From an uncultured Collinsella sp. (GTDB taxonomy: Bacteria > Actinomycetota > Coriobacteriia > Coriobacteriales > Coriobacteriaceae): a stretch of 18,401 nucleotides of DNA. The stretch spans positions 1-18,401 of the forward strand of contig CABQLI010000042.1 in assembly GCA_902464965.1 (NCBI GenBank), given 5' to 3'. A program made the translations under genes and the position numbers. Shown piece after piece: positions 14,881-18,401 of this stretch; within the stretch, counting starts at the first letter, position 1; each line of letters opens with the position of its first letter. The notes beneath the pieces were generated by a model. It ran no database searches, was not told the origin of the DNA, and was given only the letters and a program-made list of their open reading frames with translations.

Positions 14881-14995
14881 TGAACGGTATTTGTTCAAAA
14901 AAGAACAAAGATAAACAAATAGTTGTTGCAGTTACTGTTCGAATGTGTTCAAATAAACATGAACAGTGAAGAACCGCACATTCAGATGCCCGGAC
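14881..14995 (+). promoter_or_regulatory. Candidate control region of the lacAB-lacX-lacC operon
   Basis: TTTGTTC-N6-GAACAAA (14890-14909) is a dyad with perfect 7-bp arms. TGTTC-N10-GAACA (14946-14965) is a second, weaker dyad. TGAACGGT (14881), TGTTCGAATGT (14936) and ATGCCCGGAC (14986) have counterparts before lacF. The dyads differ from the LacI operators elsewhere in the window, so a different regulator, for example a DeoR/LacR-type protein encoded elsewhere, is inferred. Confidence 0.5.
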
Positions 14996-15059
14996 CTGAA
15001 CGCGATTCAACACTTCCAAACAGAAACTACGCACCTGCGTATCTCTCAAGGAGGATGTC

Positions 15060-15488
15060 ATGAGGGTTGTAATCGCTTCCGATGCCGACGGTATGTCGAT
15101 GAAGGAGTCCATCAAGGAGATGCTCATCGCCGACGGTCACGAGGTCGTCGACTATTCCGAGACCCCTGCCGCGGACTTTGTCGATTCCGCGACCGCCGTT
15201 GCCAAGGACCTGCTGGAGCACAAGGATTCCCAGGGCTTCGCATTCGATAAGTATGGCGTCGGCTCCTATATGGCCGCCGTCAAGATCAAGGGCATGGTCG
15301 TCGCCAACATTTCCGACGAGCGTTCCGCCTACATGACCCGCGAGCACAACGGCTCGCGCATGGTCACCATGGGCCCGGGCGTTGTGGGCACCGAGGTCGC
15401 CAAGAAGATCGCCCGCGAGTTCCTGCGCGCCCAGTACGCCGGCGGCCGTCACCAGATCCGTGTCGACATGCTCAACAAGATGGCCTAA
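15060..15488 (+). CDS. lacA: Galactose-6-phosphate isomerase subunit LacA
   Basis: 142 residues, exactly the usual LacA length. With LacB it converts D-galactose-6-phosphate to D-tagatose-6-phosphate in the cytoplasm. Family hallmarks include the RpiB-like N-terminus (VVIASDADG), IKGMVVANISDERSAYMTREHNGSRM given here only by its flanks IKGMVVA and HNGSRM, and the C-terminus GGRHQIRVDMLNKM. Like other LacA proteins it lacks the catalytic cysteine motif, which LacB supplies. ATG 15060 has AAGGAGG five bases upstream. It is the first gene of a four-gene operon, 63 bp ahead of lacB. Confidence 0.97.
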   Translation: MRVVIASDADGMSMKESIKEMLIADGHEVVDYSETPAADFVDSATAVAKDLLEHKDSQGFAFDKYGVGSYMAAVKIKGMVVANISDERSAYMTREHNGSRMVTMGPGVVGTEVAKKIAREFLRAQYAGGRHQIRVDMLNKMA

Positions 15489-15551
15489 CGAGAGCCACCG
15501 AGAACTCGAACTTCTACCTCAACTTGTGAATTCAGACGAAAGGACGTTCTG

Positions 15552-16076
15552 ATGAAGAAGACCATCGCAATCGGTTGCGACCATATCGTTACGGACGAGA
15601 AGATCTATCTGGCCGACCGCCTGGAGCAGGCTGGCTACAAGGTGCTCGACTGCGGCACCTACAGCCACACCCGTACGCACTATCCCATCTACGGTAAGGC
15701 CGTGGGCGAGGCTGTTGCCAGCGGCAAGGCCGACTTTGGTGTGGCCCTGTGCGGCACCGGCATCGGCATCACCAACGCCGTCAACAAGGTTCCCGGCGCC
15801 CGCTGCGCGCTGGTCCGCGACATGACCTCTGCCCTGTATGCCCGTCGCGAGCTCAACGCCAACATCGTGGGCTTTGGCGGCAAGATCACCGGCGAGTTCC
15901 TGATGGCCGACATCATGCTTGCCTTCCTGGAGGAGCCCTACGAGAAGACTCCCGAGCACGATGCTCTGATTGCCAAGATCGATGCCTGCAATAAGGCCGA
16001 CGCCGAGGCTCAGGCCGACCCGCACTTCTTTGACGAGTTCCTTGAGAAGTGGGATCGCGGCGAATACCACGACTAA
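15552..16076 (+). CDS. lacB: Galactose-6-phosphate isomerase subunit LacB
   Basis: 174 residues (typical 171). It is the catalytic partner of LacA. The N-terminus IAIGCDHIVTD, the motif ALCGTGIGI with catalytic Cys67, TRTHYPIYGK, and the ending QADPHFFDEFLEKWDRGEY, which is nearly invariant in the family, leave little doubt. ATG 15552 has AAAGGAC eight bases upstream. It is followed after four bases by a strong hairpin, then 200 bp before the epimerase gene, so the operon's second half could be expressed at a different level. Confidence 0.97.
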   Translation: MKKTIAIGCDHIVTDEKIYLADRLEQAGYKVLDCGTYSHTRTHYPIYGKAVGEAVASGKADFGVALCGTGIGITNAVNKVPGARCALVRDMTSALYARRELNANIVGFGGKITGEFLMADIMLAFLEEPYEKTPEHDALIAKIDACNKADAEAQADPHFFDEFLEKWDRGEYHD

Positions 16077-16080
16077 GGAG

Positions 16081-16108
16081 GTTACGCGGTTTTACCAAAC
16101 CGCGTAAC
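16081..16108 (+). other. TACC-loop hairpin after lacB
   Basis: GTTACGCGGTTT and its perfect complement (12 bp) close a TACC tetraloop. The first 21 bases recur at 18182-18202 after lacC. The sequence just beyond, GGTCGACGCTGCG (16110-16122), also recurs at 18237-18249. No U-tract follows. The rest of the gap to the next gene (16123-16309) shows only that gene's ribosome-binding site. Confidence 0.8.
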
Positions 16109-16309
16109 GGGTCGACGCTGCGAAGCCATCTGGCGGGCTAGCTGCTCCGATAACACGTTTGCTTGCTTGGCTTGAGTGCTTCGCTCTTGGCGGTACTTGG
16201 CGATTTGCAGCTTTTCAATTGACGGCTCGCGTTTCTGTGAGGGGGCGCGGGCCGGTTTTCTATCAGCCCTATTGACTTGGCGGGCTGTCGTAAGAAAGGG
16301 AAGGCTCCT

Positions 16310-17191
16310 ATGGAGTTTATTCTTGATAACGGTTCTATTCGTGTGGCGCTGAGCACGGCTGGCGGATCGTTCACTTCGATTAAAGCCAACGGCCGCGAGT
16401 ACCTGTGGCAGGGTGACCCGGCGGTTTGGTCGGGCCAGGCACCCATTTGCTTCCCGATTTGCGGCGGCCTTCGTGACGGTCACGCAATGACCATGGGCGG
16501 CCGCGAGGTAAAGCTCGCCCGCCACGGCTTTGCTCGCAAGCAGGAGTGGAAGCTCGAGGAACAGAGCGACAACATGGTTGCGCTGAGCCTGAGCTCTGCC
16601 GACCATGCCGAGTTGCTCGAGCAGTACCCGTATCCGTTTAAGATCGTTGCTCGTTACACGATCGATTCGGAAAAGGTGGCCGTGTCGTACGAGGTGACCA
16701 ATGAGGGCACCGAGGACATGCCGTTCTTTGTGGGCGGTCACCCCGGTTTTAAGTGCCCGCTCGACGAGGGCGAGTCCTATGACGACTACGAGCTCCGTTT
16801 TGAGCAGCGTGAGGCCACCGACCTCTGCACTGCCGTTCCCTCGACGGGCCTGATTGATGTTGAGCATCGCAGCAAGAACCCCATGATCGGCCAGAACCTG
16901 CCGCTGACCCACGAACTCTTTGACTTCGCGGAGACCATCTTCGACGTGCTCGAGAGCCGCGTGGTTACGCTGACCAAGAAAACCGAGGACAAGGGCGTGC
17001 GCCTGACGTTCCCCGATATGCCGTACCTGATTGTGTGGAGCAAGCCCGAGGGCGACTTTGTGGCTGTTGAACCGTGGGGCGGCCTGTCCACCTGCTCCGA
17101 CGAGGACGATATCCTGGAGCACAAGCGTGGCTGCCTGGTGGCCAAGCCGGGAGAGACCGTCACCCGCGGCTTTGAGATCGAGATCCTTTAA
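16310..17191 (+). CDS. lacX: Aldose-1-epimerase-like protein (LacX/GalM family)
   Basis: A 293-residue beta-sandwich mutarotase-like protein, the size of LacX from lactococcal lac operons. Family features are YLWQGDPAVW near residue 31, ARHGFARKQEW with His72, FFVGGHPGFKCP with His144, and VAVEPWGG with Glu254, which match the catalytic His/His/Glu pattern. It probably interconverts anomers of galactose-6-phosphate or a related sugar; the true substrate is not known even for LacX. ATG 16310 is chosen, with AAGGGAAGG about five bases upstream; an in-frame TTG at 16277 has no support. Third gene of the operon, 53 bp before lacC. Confidence 0.9.
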   Translation: MEFILDNGSIRVALSTAGGSFTSIKANGREYLWQGDPAVWSGQAPICFPICGGLRDGHAMTMGGREVKLARHGFARKQEWKLEEQSDNMVALSLSSADHAELLEQYPYPFKIVARYTIDSEKVAVSYEVTNEGTEDMPFFVGGHPGFKCPLDEGESYDDYELRFEQREATDLCTAVPSTGLIDVEHRSKNPMIGQNLPLTHELFDFAETIFDVLESRVVTLTKKTEDKGVRLTFPDMPYLIVWSKPEGDFVAVEPWGGLSTCSDEDDILEHKRGCLVAKPGETVTRGFEIEIL

Positions 17192-17208
17192 CGAGTTATC
17201 GTATGTTT

Positions 17209-17228
17209 GGGGCGGGTCATGCCGCCCC
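17209..17228 (+). other. Hairpin between lacX and lacC
   Basis: GGGGCGG (17209-17215) and CCGCCCC (17222-17228) enclose GTCATG. It lies immediately before the lacC ribosome-binding site (AACAGGAG, from 17231). It could shield the message end or tune lacC initiation. Confidence 0.6.
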
Positions 17229-17244
17229 GGAACAGGAGTTCAAC

Positions 17245-18180
17245 ATGATTCTGACCGTTACCATGAACCCGTCGATTGATACGCGCTACCAGCTCGACAA
17301 GCTGATCATCGACGATGTTAACCGTGTGACGCCCGAAAAGACCGCTGGCGGCAAGGGCCTCAACGTGAGCCGTGTGCTGCTGCAGTTGGGCGACGATGTG
17401 CTCGCGACCGGTCTGCTCGGCGGCCACATGGGTGCGTATATGGCTGAGCTTATGGATGCCGACGGCGTCAAGAACGACTTTGTGCCCATCGCCGGTGAGA
17501 CGCGCATTTGCCTGAATATCCTGCACGAGGGTAATCAGACCGAGCTGCTGGAGAGCGGCCCGCAGATCGCCCCGGCCGAGCTCGAGGCCTTTACGGCCAA
17601 GTTCGCCGAGCTTGCAGCGAAGGCGGACGTTGTGACGCTTTCGGGTTCGCTGCCGCGTGGCGTCGATGCCGGCTACTATGCCGAGCTCGTCAAGATCGCC
17701 GAGGAAGCGGGCGCCAAGGTGCTGCTCGACACTTCGGGTGCATCGCTGGAGGCCGCGCTGGAGTCCGACGCTAAGCCTGAGCTCGTAAAGCCCAACCTGA
17801 CCGAGATTAACGGCCTGCTGGGTACGTCCTTTACGACCGATGATGTCGATGCCCTGCGCGAGGCGCTTGCCTCCGATGGCCGCTTTGCCGGTATTCCCTG
17901 GGTTGTCGTTTCGATGGGTGCCGCCGGTTCGGTGGGCTTCCATGAGGGTCGCGCGTTCCGTGCCAAGACGCCCGCGATTGCGGCTGTGAACGCGACGGGT
18001 TCCGGTGACTCGACCATCGCCGGCTTTGCACATGCCATTGCTGCCGGTGCCGACGATGTCACGGTGCTCAAGACCGCCAATACTTGCGGCAAGCTCAACG
18101 CCATGGATCCCAAGACCGGCCACCTGGTCATGGACCGCTGGGACGAGATCTACAACAGCGTTGTCGTGACTGAACTGTAG
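17245..18180 (+). CDS. lacC: Tagatose-6-phosphate kinase LacC
   Basis: A 311-residue PfkB/ribokinase-family kinase (LacC is usually 310). It phosphorylates tagatose-6-phosphate to tagatose-1,6-bisphosphate. The N-terminus MILTVTMNPSIDTRYQLDKL and the GGKGLNVSRVL motif (residues 35-45) bind the sugar phosphate. VNATGSGDSTIAGF near the C-terminus is the ATP/anion-hole motif, with catalytic Asp255. ATG 17245 is preferred, with CAGGAG six bases upstream; the frame is open to 17203, but the extra residues are not family-like. It is the last gene of the operon. A lacD aldolase would be expected next but is not seen before the window ends. 1-Phosphofructokinase is a close relative, but operon context favours LacC. 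Confidence 0.94.
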   Translation: MILTVTMNPSIDTRYQLDKLIIDDVNRVTPEKTAGGKGLNVSRVLLQLGDDVLATGLLGGHMGAYMAELMDADGVKNDFVPIAGETRICLNILHEGNQTELLESGPQIAPAELEAFTAKFAELAAKADVVTLSGSLPRGVDAGYYAELVKIAEEAGAKVLLDTSGASLEAALESDAKPELVKPNLTEINGLLGTSFTTDDVDALREALASDGRFAGIPWVVVSMGAAGSVGFHEGRAFRAKTPAIAAVNATGSGDSTIAGFAHAIAAGADDVTVLKTANTCGKLNAMDPKTGHLVMDRWDEIYNSVVVTEL

Positions 18181-18249
18181 GGTTACGCGGTTTTACCAAA
18201 CCTATTGGTTCCGCCGTTCTACCGAACGGCGGACCGGTCGACGCTGCGC
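18181..18249 (+). repeat. Composite TACC-loop hairpin repeat after lacC
   Basis: It begins with 22 bases (18181-18202) identical to 16080-16101, the left arm, loop and part of the right arm of the hairpin after lacB, then breaks off. A new hairpin follows, in which CCGCCGTTC and GAACGGCGG close the same TACC loop. It ends with the flank GGTCGACGCTGCG (18237-18249), shared with the first copy. The arms differ in sequence but still pair. Confidence 0.75.
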
Positions 18250-18345
18250 GGGCCGCATTTGGACAATCTGACGTTCAACTTCAAGGGCGCGACCAGAAGG
18301 TCAGCGCCCTTTCGTTTCGCGTCACCTTGTCTCAAATGCGGCCCG
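18249..18345 (+). terminator. Long nested hairpin with terminator tip, end of lac operon
   Basis: The outer arms CGGGCCGCATTTG (18249-18261) and CAAATGCGGCCCG (18333-18345) are perfect. Inside them GACAA pairs with TTGTC and TGACG with CGTCA. The innermost stem AAGGGCGCGACC (18283-18294) pairs with 18299-18311 with one bulged A and an AGAA loop. TTTCGTTT follows the inner stem, so that part is a good intrinsic terminator. The 56 bases beyond, to the window end, show nothing recognisable. Confidence 0.78.
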
Positions 18346-18401
18346 TTCGCTCATATGACCCAATCCGCTGTCAAGAGCCACAATGGCCCCGCCGACCGCT
18401 T

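Noticed and set aside
16277..16309. Upstream TTG start for the epimerase gene
   Set aside because: No ribosome-binding site there, and the extra 11 residues do not match the family; ATG 16310 has a good site.

Overview
The window is a carbohydrate-uptake region from a GC-rich bacterium with strong Shine-Dalgarno sites. Lactose-type PTS genes, LacI repressors and a tagatose-6-phosphate pathway together fit a gut Coriobacteriia of the Collinsella kind. That assignment is inference from gene content and style; no rRNA or other marker gene is present.

Layout. (A) 1-2715: a lactose-type PTS EIIC gene on the minus strand, cut by the left edge, faces a divergent LacI-family repressor (lacI-1). (B) 3049-7807: a minus-strand operon lacG-1 then lacE-2 faces lacI-2. 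(C) 8075-12718: a minus-strand operon lacE-3 then lacG-2 faces lacI-3. (D) 12933-18180: plus-strand genes for a stand-alone PTS EIIA (lacF), an unrecognised membrane protein, and an operon lacA, lacB, an aldose-1-epimerase-like gene (lacX/galM) and lacC. It ends in a long hairpin with a terminator at its tip.

How the genes fit together. The three LacE-type permeases would import and phosphorylate beta-galactosides, using phosphate from the single EIIA. The two GH1 enzymes carry the Trp/Ser/Lys/Tyr signature of 6-phospho-beta-galactosidases and would release galactose-6-phosphate. LacAB converts this to tagatose-6-phosphate and LacC phosphorylates it to tagatose-1,6-bisphosphate. No lacD aldolase is visible. 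The epimerase-like protein probably handles anomers.

Regulation and non-coding structure. Each repressor gene is separated from its target operon by operators sharing one 20-bp frame, AAATG-N10-CATTT with a central CG. The inner bases differ between cassettes, as do the two key recognition-helix residues of the repressors. Two convergent intergenic regions (2733-2953 and 7823-7963) hold five copies of an unrecognised palindromic repeat in two subtypes. Other structures of note are TACC-loop hairpins after lacB and lacC, a 154-bp inverted-repeat element before the membrane-protein gene, hairpins inside the operons, and promoter elements shared by lacF and lacA. No tRNA, rRNA, CRISPR array, transposase or intact mobile element was seen.
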